The notes under the pieces were generated by a model. The model was not told where the DNA came from and did no database searches. It was given only the letters and a program-made list of their open reading frames with translations. The position numbers were made by a program, and so were the translations under genes. DNA of 64,000 nt from Bathynomus jamesi (taxonomy: Eukaryota; Arthropoda; Malacostraca; Isopoda; Cirolanidae), in assembly GCA_023014485.1 (NCBI GenBank), contig JAJOZX010000873.1, positions 62,001-126,000 of the forward strand, in the 5' to 3' direction. Positions 10,634 through 20,300 of this stretch are shown piece after piece (positions within the stretch are counted from its first letter, which is position 1; each line of letters opens with the position of its first letter).

Positions 10634-11344
10634 TCTTGATGGTGAGGAAGATCTTGAATTTGGGCGTGACGAGGGGAGCAGCTTGGCGTCATCTTTATTT
10701 AGCCACTTGCACCATGGCCTGCAGGTCCTTGCTTGGGGGCCATAATAAAGGTGCGCGCGGCACACCACCGGCCGCTGATTCTCGCTGAAGGGTTTTAGGC
10801 CGATGGGGATATTCGTTCTTGGGCTTGTATTGGCTCGAGTTGACGTTGGCGCCGCGTAGCAGCTTTGTTGAGCGAACGGTATTAACTCATCGGCTAGTTT
10901 GCCGAGTTGAGTTAGCGTCAGCTCCTTTTGTGCTGCTACGACGGGCGCTATTGAGGATGGGAGCGCCTGGATGAATTTATGCTTCACCAAATCATCGCTG
11001 ACGCCCACCTTCAGTGCCGTTTGGTGGATATCTTGAAGGAATTGCGAGGGCTTTCCAGTGAGAGGAGTGTTGGAGATGAGTCGTTCGAAGAGTTCTGGCT
11101 TCGTCTTTTCGTAATGACTCACGATTTCTTCTTTTAAATCGGTGTACTTGTTGGAGAGAGTTGCTGCTGAAATTCGTGAGACGACTTCGGGGGGTAACGA
11201 GGCTAGAACATGGAAAAATTTGGTCTCTTCGGATGTTATTCTGGAAATGTGGAATTGTGCCTCCATGATGGAGAACCATCCTGCGGCCGACGCTTCAGAA
11301 AACGTGGGTGGCTTGATGGTGACATGGTGCACACCTGATTCCAT
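10616..11344 (-). CDS. Element A gag (nucleocapsid precursor)
   Basis: The 242-codon frame has a capsid-like helical region (residues about 1-160) and an unusual metal-binding motif near residues 192-214, [14 protein letters not shown] followed by PWCKW, spaced C-H-C-C. This is the pattern I know from CsRn1-type Gypsy elements, in place of the CCHC knuckle of most retroelements. The tail is rich in Arg, Ser and Pro. It starts 134 bases inside the primer-binding site and ends in a stop that overlaps the pol frame. The gene is uninterrupted, although its element is dead. Confidence 0.8.
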   Translation of the reverse strand: MESGVHHVTIKPPTFSEASAAGWFSIMEAQFHISRITSEETKFFHVLASLPPEVVSRISAATLSNKYTDLKEEIVSHYEKTKPELFERLISNTPLTGKPSQFLQDIHQTALKVGVSDDLVKHKFIQALPSSIAPVVAAQKELTLTQLGKLADELIPFAQQSCYAAPTSTRANTSPRTNIPIGLKPFSENQRPVVCRAHLYYGPQARTCRPWCKWLNKDDAKLLPSSRPNSRSSSPSRETSEN

Positions 11345-11477
11345 CTTGCGGGAATGTAATTCGGGTCTGCTGCTGGTTCGGTTCCGACCGGCTACTACGG
11401 GTGGGCGGCGAAGAGGCGTGGCTTCGGTTTGTTCCGCCCGGCGACTGAAGGATGCTGCTTCCGCTGGCTGCTTCGGG

Positions 11478-11494
11478 TCACTCCGGGGTCACCA
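11478..11494 (-). promoter_or_regulatory. Primer-binding site of element A (tRNA-Trp type)
   Basis: On the minus strand the sequence TGGTGACCCCGGAGTGA lies two bases inside the end of the 5' LTR. It matches the complement of the 3' end of metazoan tRNA-Trp (TGGTGACCCCGACGTGA) at 15 of 17 positions. The tRNA would prime minus-strand DNA synthesis. Confidence 0.75.
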
Positions 11495-11496
11495 AT

Positions 11497-11886
11497 TGTA
11501 GCTTGTTCCTTCTTGCTACTACTTGTATTTGCCGGGGAATGAAGGATACGAGAGGCAGGCTATCTCTTTTAGGGGCCTCTCGTGTCCTCTTCTCTCCCTG
11601 TCGTTTGGAAGGTTAGCATCTTCAAGGAAAAACTGGTCGCTTTCAGAGTTTATTTTGTTCTTGGTTGACTGGGGTTCTTTTACAGAAGATTTTGTTATTT
11701 TATATACAGCTGAGTTAATTAAATATATATATATAAATTTATGTACAATACTTATTTATAAAGATTATATATGATTCTTAAAATTACACAATGATAAAAT
11801 ATATACAATTTGGTACGCGCAAAATTGGTTTGTCGGTAACTAATAAAAATAATATAAATGCGGAAAATTAACTGCGCGGCCCCACA
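11497..11886 (-). repeat. 5' LTR of element A
   Basis: Bounded on the minus strand by TGTGGGGCCGCG at the outer end and CTACA next to the primer site. The outer boundary is supported because the mariner-like reading frame in the flank breaks exactly there. It is AT-rich in the middle with TATA-like stretches. No second copy is seen, so it cannot be dated. Confidence 0.6.
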
Positions 11887-12242
11887 GTCTTCCCGACCGT
11901 GGTCTATATCCTTGATGGAGCCAGTTTCAAACAGCTTTTTCTTTCAGCGTAATACCGTCTTGTTTGGTGGTGGAGCCTTATTGAATCTTGTGTTGAAATC
12001 ATTCTGGATATCATGCATCATTTTGCCAGTATGTGACCTTTCATGAACCCATGTGCTCATCACTATCCTTTCCTCCAGAGTGTAAGTGGACTGGTCTGCC
12101 ATTGTTTACACAACTCTAATACCTGGAAAAGAAAAAAAAATGTCAATGAATCACATAAATTCAATTATTCACACAAAAATAAAATTGGTATTACAATATG
12201 TACATTTTGTAAGGGGTGACGGGACTTTTCGAACACTCTGTA
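11887..12242 (-). pseudogene. Mariner/Tc1-like transposase N-terminus with one TIR
   Basis: From an ATG at 12100-12102 the minus strand reads ADQSTYTLEERIVMSTWVHE and on to FNKAPPPNKTVLR and KKLFETGSIKD. This is the helix-turn-helix (DUF4817-like) N-terminal domain that binds TIRs in some mariner/Tc1-like transposases. An in-frame TGA (11944-11946) replaces Trp. The frame breaks where the LTR of element A begins, so A probably inserted here. Upstream, 12211-12242 carries a terminal repeat (GTTCGAAAAGTCCCGTCACC) ending in TA, typical of these elements. The catalytic part is absent. Confidence 0.75.
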
Positions 12243-12803
12243 CATACCCCCCCCCCCCCCCCCCCAGCAAAAACAGCATACAATTCAAATAGAGAATGAT
12301 TTCTTCCTTCTTGGCTTTAAACTGTGATATCAAACAAAACATCCTCCTTTCTTAGACATGCTGAATGATCATTACACTAGGCCCAAATTCCTAAATCTGA
12401 AAAACAATTTGGGAAACAGATTAACCCTTTGAAGCCAATCATACAAAAATGGATGAAAATCATACATGCATATCGACAATAATACATCAAATATAATGAT
12501 ATAAAAAAAAACTTAACTGAAACTAAAAAACCTCTTATTTTCCACCTTTGAAGATATAATTATGCAGTTATATATGATATTACTTAACCAACCTTCTGAC
12601 AAAGATTAGGGTTTATGATATAAAAATTAGGACCTAAAAATATGAGGGCCTAAGGCTAGAGCTTTATTAGCCTAATAGTTAATCCGGCCCTGAGTATACT
12701 CAGTTATAGGCTAGCTGAGAATCCAATTTAGAGCAATGTTCTGCATTACGCTTTTGTCACGCAACTTTCTTACTACATATTTATATGCGATATAACAATT
12801 GGT
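12243..12803. other. AT-rich DNA with a 19-base C run
   Basis: A homopolymer of 19 C occupies 12247-12265. The rest is AT-rich without a credible frame. TTAATCCGGCCCTG near 12680-12693 resembles the right end of the hAT MITE at 51841-52295 and may be a relic. Nothing else recognised. Confidence 0.4.
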
Positions 12804-13312
12804 ATGGGTAAGATAGCTTTTGAGAGACAGAGAAGGCTACTTACAGGTAAACTCAACTTGAAGCTGAAGAAAAGGTTAGTAAAAAGCTTGATATGGAGTG
12901 TGGTACTGTATGGAGCAGAAACATGGGCACTGAAAACAACTGAAAAGAAACTCCTGGAAAGTTTTGAAATGTGGATTTGGAGAAGAATGCTAAAGATAAG
13001 CTGGAGGGAACACCAAAGTAATGAGGAAGTACTTACTGCAACAGGTTAAGCAGGAAAGAAGACTCATTAAGGTGATAAGAGAAAGACAAGAAATGGATCG
13101 GACATGTGTTGAGAGGAGAAGGATTGTTGAAGGTGATAGAGGGTAGATATGAAGGTAGAAGGCCGAGGGGGAAGGAAAAGGAAGGCAGTGCTGGATGATT
13201 TGAAGGCAGGCAGGAGCTACCATGAGATGAACAGGATAGCTCAGGATAGAACACTTTGGCGGGACACATGAGTTGGACCTGCCTTATTGGCAGAACACGA
13301 TGAATGGATGGG
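12804..13312 (+). pseudogene. RTE-like LINE, 3' end of the reverse transcriptase ORF
   Basis: The 81-codon frame (12804-13049) reads KKRLVKSLIWSVVLYGAETW and SFEMWIWRRMLKISW, the conserved segment downstream of the RT core in RTE-type LINEs. The following 260 bases hold the rest of the C-terminus in shifted frames (LDDLKAGRSYHEMNRIAQ, ending near PALLAEHDEWMG), so at least two frameshifts are present. The copy is 5'-truncated. A longer relative lies at 30060-33060. Confidence 0.78.
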
Positions 13313-13527
13313 ACATACATATGTTAAAGATTTGGACTTATTTACAACATATGTTAGTCTGCCATTAATTTTAAATTTAGTCTTTATTTTTTTATCTCAT
13401 TCTATAGCTTTGTTTTCGCTATTGTATAAACGGCGAAAAGGTATTTAGAGTGACTTTCATTTTCTTTCACGGCTAAGCATTTGTTCTTTAGTTTTATTAA
13501 AGTTTAATGTTAAATTTAAAATGTACA

Positions 13528-13560
<33 letters not shown>
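13528..13560. repeat. (TA)n microsatellite
   Basis: Uninterrupted TA repeat directly before a small hairpin MITE. Its six-frame translation gives Tyr-Ile repeats with no meaning. Confidence 0.9.
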
Positions 13561-13563
<3 letters not shown>

Positions 13564-13650
13564 GGTGGCCACAAAGTCCTTTTGCATGAAATACAAGGGC
13601 AACAGATATGCTGTAATTTCACTGCAAAGGGACTTTTTGGCCACTCTGTA
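13561..13650. mobile_element. 90-bp mariner-type MITE
   Basis: The ends form an inverted repeat: TACGGTGGCCACAAAGTCCT at the left and, inverted, TACAGAGTGGCCAAAAAGTC at the right. Terminal TA bases and the CAGRGTGGCC style suggest a Tc1/mariner-derived MITE. No coding capacity. Confidence 0.65.
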
Positions 13651-14157
13651 CATCCGTACATACATACACGCATATACAATTTAGGGTGGCCCACTTTTCA
13701 ATTTTTTTTTTAAAGTATAGGTTATCGTAGTTTTTCCCATTATTTGGCACTATACTAGCACATTGGTACCATTTTTACAAAATTGATCAATATTTAGGGG
13801 TCTCGCATCGACCTTGAAATTACGAGTTTTTTTTTAAATGTGTACTTTTAACTTTTTACTGAATCAAGATAAATCATTAAGTATGGATGTTTTCTGAATC
13901 CTCTTGATGAGAGAAGTCGTTTGGTGTGCCTTCCAATGTCATACGACTAACGGTTTAAAAGTTGTGCCTGTATACAGGTAATACCAATGTGCTAGTATAG
14001 TGGCAAATAATGGGAAAAACCACGATCACCTATACTTTTCAAAAAAATCAGCAAATAGCAGACAAATAAGGAAGAAAGAAACAATAACTTAAACAATCAC
14101 TTTTGCATTGTATTGACCACTATCACACGTCACTCGCTGCAACGTTGTCCCTCTGTG

Positions 14158-14760
14158 CTATGTCATCGTGGCGAGTGATGACTTCTTGAAGTCGCCGAGC
14201 TCTTTCCGGTTCTTTTCCACCACTTGCAGAAGATCCTGCAGCTGTGCCTCGTCCTTTGTGACCGTGTTCGCATAGTCTTGTATCAGTTGGACTCCTCTTT
14301 CAGCGACGTCATTGGTGACCTGGAGATTAGAGATCACATCCTTCAGACGACAAAAGTCCTCGTTCTCGTCCCACTTATCAGTTGGCAGGGTGAGCCACGA
14401 AGACCCATACATCTTCAGACCTGCAAATAAGAACCAGGAGGACTCGTCGATCAGGTCGGGGAGTAGCGTCATCTCGTCGACTGAGACGTTCTCGTATGTG
14501 AAGTCTTCGGGTACAGGGAGGTGGGACAGCTTCTCTGCCATCTGTTGCTTCACAATGCCATCCACCTTGTTGCTGCATAGAGCGAAGATGACGGGCTGAG
14601 GCCTCAGATACCAGAAGTGCCGCCTCATCACTGCCAGTGACGCTTCTGCCGTCGCCACTTCACGGCGATGTGACACTCTTCCCCGGCGAGTCGTTTCTTT
14701 CGAGATGCTGAACTGATTGAGGTCTGCTGGTGGATCCGCCGAACGTGTGATAGCAGCCAC
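14158..14760 (-). CDS. Long-TIR transposon copy 1: C-terminal part of transposase-like protein
   Basis: 200 codons without a stop. Motifs RHFWYLRPQPVIFAL, LPVPEDFTYEN, DESSWFLF and TNDVAERGVQLIQDY align with HYWYLTEEVVPLSF, YPVPENYVCG and NDTAERGIKLVQDF of copy 2, so this is the C-terminal third of the same transposase. The catalytic Asp region and the CHHH segment are absent. The region is GC-richer than its flanks, and both ORFs of the element remain open, unlike most genes in the window. It may be spliced to the upstream ORF or be a deletion remnant. Confidence 0.6.
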   Translation of the reverse strand: MAAITRSADPPADLNQFSISKETTRRGRVSHRREVATAEASLAVMRRHFWYLRPQPVIFALCSNKVDGIVKQQMAEKLSHLPVPEDFTYENVSVDEMTLLPDLIDESSWFLFAGLKMYGSSWLTLPTDKWDENEDFCRLKDVISNLQVTNDVAERGVQLIQDYANTVTKDEAQLQDLLQVVEKNRKELGDFKKSSLATMT

Positions 14761-14846
14761 AATGCTTACTACCTATGTAGAGAATGGAAAGTGGAAAGGA
14801 AACTGTCAAGAATACATGTGGGTTACGGGACACTTTAAAACTGACG

Positions 14847-15689
14847 CTATCGATGAATACTATACACAATACGCACCTGATTATTGGACATGCGGAAACG
14901 ATCAGCCACTTCCATGACAGCAGGTGCATTAAGGATGCGGCGAGGAAGATTGACAGACACACTTGGCTCTTTCGGCAGGGGGAACGCTAGTTCTGTCTCC
15001 GACTCTCCTGACATGCCAGTATCATCATTCTCCATGGCCTCATCTCCGGTTTCGTATGCACACTTTGAGGTTTGCGGCTCCTGGCGAGGACGTTTTCTTC
15101 CTTCCTGTAGCTTTCTTTTTACAGCGAAAACTTTATCGTTCTCGCTCATCGTTGCCACCCGAGGACCACGTTGATCGAGGTAGAAGTCAATGTCTTCTTT
15201 CTTGTCCTTGTCGGACAGCAGTCGATTCTTCTTTATATCTTCGACAGCGTCAGATGCTCCGATATCCCACAGCTTGTCCACACTGTCCGAAAACTTCTGC
15301 CGTTTTCCTCCGGCGTCAGTTTCTCGTTTTCTGCTCTTTTGGAGTAAGTGCCACTCTTTCCACAATGCCTCTAGCTTCCGTTCGCAGTTGAACTTTGTGA
15401 TTGTTTTAATGCGGGCCATGTTCCAAAACTTTAAGACGTTGTTTACGGTTTCTTTGAATGCGTCTTTCCTGTTAGCAGTGTACTGGATAACACTGAAGAA
15501 GTATTGCAAAACCTGCCGTGTTGTTGGCAATTTGCTACCACTGATGGAGGACGACTGTTGGCCAACTAAAAAAATTTCCGAGGCCGATCTTAGAGAAGGT
15601 AGCAATGTTATTTTCGCCTTTCCTTTTGATGACTCTCTATTTGTAGCTTCAAGAGTTCTTCCAGTTATGGTTGCCATCGATTTGTCCAT
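14847..15689 (-). CDS. Long-TIR transposon copy 1: N-terminal part of transposase-like protein
   Basis: The open frame reaches up to 15722, but the first ATG is at 15689 (MDKSMATITGRT), which I take as the start. It gives about 280 residues. The central part is Lys/Arg/Glu-rich (residues about 90-190), followed by an acidic stretch and LPRRILNAPAVMEVADRFRM near the end. That last segment matches the ADRLNLSIGQRT region of copy 2, upstream of its catalytic core. It may be a DNA-binding and localisation region. No catalytic motif is present. A GT donor context follows MSNNQ and an AG acceptor lies near 14765, so a short intron joining it to the next ORF is possible. Confidence 0.6.
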   Translation of the reverse strand: MDKSMATITGRTLEATNRESSKGKAKITLLPSLRSASEIFLVGQQSSSISGSKLPTTRQVLQYFFSVIQYTANRKDAFKETVNNVLKFWNMARIKTITKFNCERKLEALWKEWHLLQKSRKRETDAGGKRQKFSDSVDKLWDIGASDAVEDIKKNRLLSDKDKKEDIDFYLDQRGPRVATMSENDKVFAVKRKLQEGRKRPRQEPQTSKCAYETGDEAMENDDTGMSGESETELAFPLPKEPSVSVNLPRRILNAPAVMEVADRFRMSNNQVRIVYSIHR

Positions 15690-16199
15690 GACAAAGGATG
15701 AGGAACTCAGACAGAATTTCAAAATGTTATGATCTGCAAAAAAAGAAATAGGTTAGGTACCTGGCACAGGCATAGTGCATTTTCTAATTACCTATATACA
15801 TTATACATTCCGCCCGGGTATGGTGACTCATTTTTTGGAAAGTATAGGTGATCGTGGTTTTTCCCATTATTTGGCACTATACTAGCACATTGGTATTACC
15901 TGTATACAGGCACAACCTTTAAACCGTTAGTCGTATGACATTGGCAGGCACACCAAACGACTTCTCTCATTAAGAGGATTCAGAAAACATCCCTACTTAA
16001 TGATTTATCTTGATTCAGTAAAAAGTTAAAAAGTATGCATTTTTTAAAAAAATAGTAATTTCAAGGTCGATGCGAGACCCCTAAATATTGATCAATTTTT
16101 GTAAAAAATGGTACCAATGTGCTAGTATAGTGCCAAATAATGGGAAAAACCATGATCACCTTATACTTTACAAAAAAAATTGAAAAGTGGGCCACCCTA

Positions 16200-16542
16200 A
16201 TTATACATACATGAAAAAACAATAAATTATCATAATTTCATTTATATTTAAATAAATGCATACAGTATGCAATTTACTTAATCTATTTTACACTTGTATT
16301 TATAAGTCATTCATATATCCTAAAAGTGGGTCATGCATTTGGTGAGTAACCTTATTTTCATTGTCAAAAAGATTTGTTTATGGGGTTATATATAACCTGT
16401 CTGATTGAAATGATGTGAGATAAAATAATATGCTGTATAATTAAAAATTATTAAAATCTGAGGAAATAAATTGGAAGTGTAATAAATTAAATACTAATAA
16501 GTGAAGCTAAATTTGAATTATTTGACCTAATTTATATAAATG
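16200..16542. other. AT-rich spacer
   Basis: Low-complexity AT-rich DNA between two elements. I see no frame, repeat or conserved end in it. Confidence 0.5.
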
Positions 16543-16544
16543 TA

Positions 16545-16623
16545 CAGGGTGTCCATAAATTATTTCACAAATTCGATTAAAGTTTAATTGACTTTGTAAA
16601 GATAAATAATTTATGGACACCCT
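16545..16623. mobile_element. 79-bp mariner-type MITE
   Basis: CAGGGTGTCCATAAATTATT at the left end recurs inverted at the right end (AATAATTTATGGACACCCT), flanked by TA. Near-palindromic, non-coding, Tc1/mariner style. Confidence 0.8.
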
Positions 16624-16670
16624 ATATATTATTTTATGCATGGTTATGCTCGAGATAACGAAAATTCATC

Positions 16671-16889
16671 GGTGCTGGTTAAGTGTGCGGTCTACCTACG
16701 ATTGGTTAGGTTTAAACTTTAATCATGATATTTTCGTTAAAACTAACGAAAATATCATGACTAAACCTAACCAATCGTCAAGGGCGATTGACAATGGGAT
16801 GTAAACAAACAATTAGTAAACAAGATAAGAAGCTATAATTAAAAGGTAGACCGCCGAATCGTAGGTAGACCGCACACTTAACCAGCACC
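16671..16889. repeat. Nested inverted-repeat (fold-back) structure
   Basis: A perfect 33-bp outer stem (16671-16703 with 16857-16889) encloses a perfect 17-bp hairpin (16723-16739 with 16744-16760, four-base loop) and a third pairing of CGATTGGTTAGGTTTA with 16763-16778. The inner segment also occurs near 62978-63030 inside another fold-back element. It is probably a non-autonomous element. Confidence 0.8.
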
Positions 16890-17117
16890 AATTCATCTTT
16901 AGTTTGTGTACACAATTCGGGACAGAATACTTAAATATGGTAACAAAAATATACTAGTACTTTATTTCAGACACGCACAGTAAAGTATACAACTGGTCAC
17001 TATAAAATGGTCGATTGATAATATACGAGTAGCATCACCACAGTGAAATATTTGTATCTAGTTAACAAAATGTGTACATATTTAGCTACTTACGGCAGTG
17101 TTAACAGATATAACTAG

Positions 17118-17315
17118 TAGGATGTCCAGATATGTGCTTGGAAAAACGGGACAGGAGCAGATCTATGCCCTATAGCCTATATGCTTAATTTGAAAACACT
17201 TTTTAACATAGTAAACGAATGCTAAATATAATAATACACACCTTATAGTTTCACATTCGCATAGTATATAATTAATAATTTAAAATGTGCAAAGCCGGGA
17301 CGTATGGACACCCTA
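17118..17315. mobile_element. 198-bp hAT-type MITE
   Basis: Short ends TAGGATGTCCAGA and, inverted, TAGGGTGTCCATA are flanked by the perfect 8-bp duplication ATAACTAG (17110-17117 and 17316-17323). Non-coding interior. The 8-bp duplication indicates hAT-type mobilisation. Confidence 0.85.
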
Positions 17316-17396
17316 ATAACTAGCCAATCTCCAACCATAACCTCATTTAATTTAACAGATTCAGCAACTCTGGCAACAAATACAGTATATACACAC

Positions 17397-20300
17397 CAGG
17401 GTGTACCATTTTTGGGTCATTTTCAAAAAGTCAAGGTCCAGGAGTCTAATGTTGTGCCAAATGATGTCCTAAACACGAATTTTACAGGCATTTTCTAATC
17501 CGACAAATTTGAATCCCCCCCACCCCCCTTGAAATTTTGCGCATCCCCTTTTCCTAAAAACCCCATATATCTCAAACACTATCAACTTTATCGAAAAATG
17601 TTATAGAATAAAAATGATTTAGAATCAAAAGTTCTATTAGAAAAGTTCATCAAAATAGAAATTTACTTAATTTTGAAAATTTTCATTTATTTTTAAAAAT
17701 TTAAATTTAAAAAAATTTTTGCTTGCAGTGCCTTCTTAAATAAGGTGTTACCGCCACCTTTGAAGCATCACCCCAATGCAGCTTCGCGGCGATGGGCTTT
17801 GTATTTGCTAGTTATAATGCAAATCATAATTAGTTTTTATTATAACTAGCCTATACAAAGTGAGGACAACCTCAAAACTATATATATATAAAATAAAGCT
17901 AAAAATTAACACTTTATCTATAGTTGTGAGGTCCCATCGGTTTTTTTTCCCTTTATTCAACACTTTCCTCAAAAAAATAAAAAGAAACAAGTTTCCTAAT
18001 TAGAAATCATTGATATAAGAGCTTTTTAAACATAAAAATAAGAAGAGACAATTTATGGTATATTTAATAACAAAAAAAAATCAGCCTCTTCTAAATTAAA
18101 ACAATCTCTGCAAATAAAAATACCTAATCTATCTGTTAATGAACTATTCTTTACTGAGTTTCATTCTTTTAAGAGTCTCTTTACTAGGATCAGGAATTAG
18201 TCTTCTATTCTCTTCCACAATTTGCGAAAGACCTTGAAATTCTTCTTCATTTTGACATTTGTCATGAAAGTCTTGAACCAGCTTGATTCCTCTTTCAGCG
18301 GTATCATTGACTACTCTAATAGATGAAAGAATGTTTTTAGTTTGTTGTAGTCATCGACCTCTTCCCATGTTGATGCTGGTTTCTTTATCCATGAGTCTGG
18401 TTTTGACCCACAGCATTGAAATAAATGCCATGAAATTGGACCTACTAGCTGATGAAGCTTTGTGTCTTCCTTTAAAATGGGGAAAACAGGTTGCCCACAT
18501 ACATAATTTTCTGGAACTGGATATTTGTTTAAGGATTTTGCGATCTTATCTTTTTCATCATTACTTAGCGATCCAAAGAAACTCAAAGGGACCACTTCCT
18601 CCGTCAAATACCAGTAATGATTGGCAAAAGATTTCAAAGCAGCATTTGCAACTTCCCTATCTTCCTTCTTGTAATTCACCAAATCATGATAAAACTTCAG
18701 ATCATTAGCTGGACTATCTAGTGAATTAGAACATAAAAGCCAGTATTTTCCATAAATTAATGCATTAAATAGACACATTCTCTTTAATTTCTTAATCAAT
18801 GATTCATCATATGATGCTTGGTGGGCAAAAGCATACATTTATTTGTATACAAAATCATTGCCATCCACCTGGCACGGTGCATTGCACCAGGTTTCCGCCA
18901 ATGACTGTTTTCTCTGGAAACCTCTCCTAAAAGCATTAAAGTTGTTTCAGCAACTTCCTTATAGTCATCACGTGGAAAGCAGTCAGATTTTCTTAAACAT
19001 TGGGTCATAAATTCTACACATTCTTCCTTTAGGCCTCTTTGATACCTTGATTTAACATCAAGAACATTGTATGTAGATTTCGTATTAATTTTCTTCCATT
19101 TAGACTCGCGAAATTCTTTGAATAACTCAAACTCAGGAGATTTACTTGGGCCAAAAATGGTTTCATACACAGCACACAAAACTCTTTCAGCCACATGATG
19201 GTGGCATGCTAACCAAATCAATTTCTTTTGCAAAAGTTCTTCAAGTAACTTACAGGAACCTTTCATCCATCCTGAATTGGATGCAGTGGTATCAAATGAT
19301 ACTCCAAAGACATTTTGCTTCAAGTTCCATTTTTCAATACTTTGAAATACAGAAGTGGCTTGAGACAATCCAGTGGAATCATCTATTATAGAAACTGATA
19401 AAAGTTTTTCTACATTTGGGTATCCAGTAACAAGTATTGCAAGGCGGTCTTCTTGTTCTGAACATGATTTAGTAAGCAGCTTGCTATCCCAATGTACTAG
19501 GCAGTGATCAGGAGGAGTAAAATCCTTGATGCAAGTTTCATATTTTCGTTTTCTTGTCTTTCGAGCGGCTCTTGCAGATGTGGTCCTGGAGAGAGACAGT
19601 TTTTCAATATCCTTGCCACACCTAATGGCTACTGCAGCAGCAAAAAACAGTCCGTTGTCCAATAGAGAGATTAAGTCTGTCTGCAGTGGAGGAAACCAAT
19701 GGCGAGGCAAGAATATTTTGGGGGCTGGAAGCATTTGAAGGTCCTGCTGTAGGTTCTGTCGGAAACTCTTCATAGCTGTCTGTCTCAGAACTGGTCGTGC
19801 TAGAAAGAAGGGTCTCTGATGTTCTGGCTGTAGCACTCACTTGCTTCACTGATTTATGTTTCTCTTTGCGTTTCTTCTCTTCTCTAATCTAATGTACTTG
19901 CGCTGTACTTTTGATGCATAATCTGCATCTAGCAAACCTAAACATGTTTCTCGTTTTGTTCTTTGATCTTCTAAGAATGAAATATCATATGCTTTCTGAG
20001 GCTCAGTTCTCATGCGGTCTTTTTGGATTAATTCAACGGCATTTTGAGAAGAGATGTCAAAAAGGGAATCCATAATTTTCATGAAATTAGAGAGTTCATT
20101 TTCAAAGCTTGCTCTTTTTTGTGCTTGATTAAATTATTATGCATTTCTTCTAGATTTAACAGCATCTTCCTGCCTTTAGGGTTTTTACTAATATCTATAG
20201 TAGGAATGCATGCTTTTTGCTATATTATTAGTAGCTTCTGTAGAACTTCATTAACAGTAGAATCTTTTGTAACTTTTGGACCCTTATACTGCATTCTCCG

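Larger units (their letters stand above)
3499..11886 (-). mobile_element. Gypsy element A, CsRn1-like, split by element B and lacking a 3' LTR
   Basis: Reading on the minus strand: a 5' LTR (11497-11886), a primer-binding site matching tRNA-Trp, gag (10616-11344), protease/RT/RNase H (9189-10633), then RNase H and integrase on the far side of the nested element B (3499-4900). The assignment to the CsRn1 group is inferred from the CHCC-type gag motif plus the tRNA-Trp primer site. I could not find a sequence matching the 5' LTR on the left side, so the 3' end is truncated or replaced. Confidence 0.8.
13682..16199 (-). mobile_element. Long-TIR DNA transposon, copy 1 (core-deleted)
   Basis: Inverted repeats of roughly 370 bp lie at 13682-14050 and 15830-16199, starting TAGGGTGGCCCACTTTTCA. 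Each TIR is itself an inverted repeat: the outer block (AAAGTATAGG to ACATTGGTACC) recurs inverted at the inner edge. Two clean minus-strand ORFs lie between. The encoded protein ends match the transposase family of copy 2 (17397-20902), but the catalytic middle is missing. No clear TSD (flanks ATACAATT and ATTATACA do not match). Confidence 0.8.

Noticed and set aside
13674..16207. 8-bp duplication around the core-deleted long-TIR copy
   Set aside because: The flanks ATACAATT and ATTATACA do not match, so no TSD is claimed.
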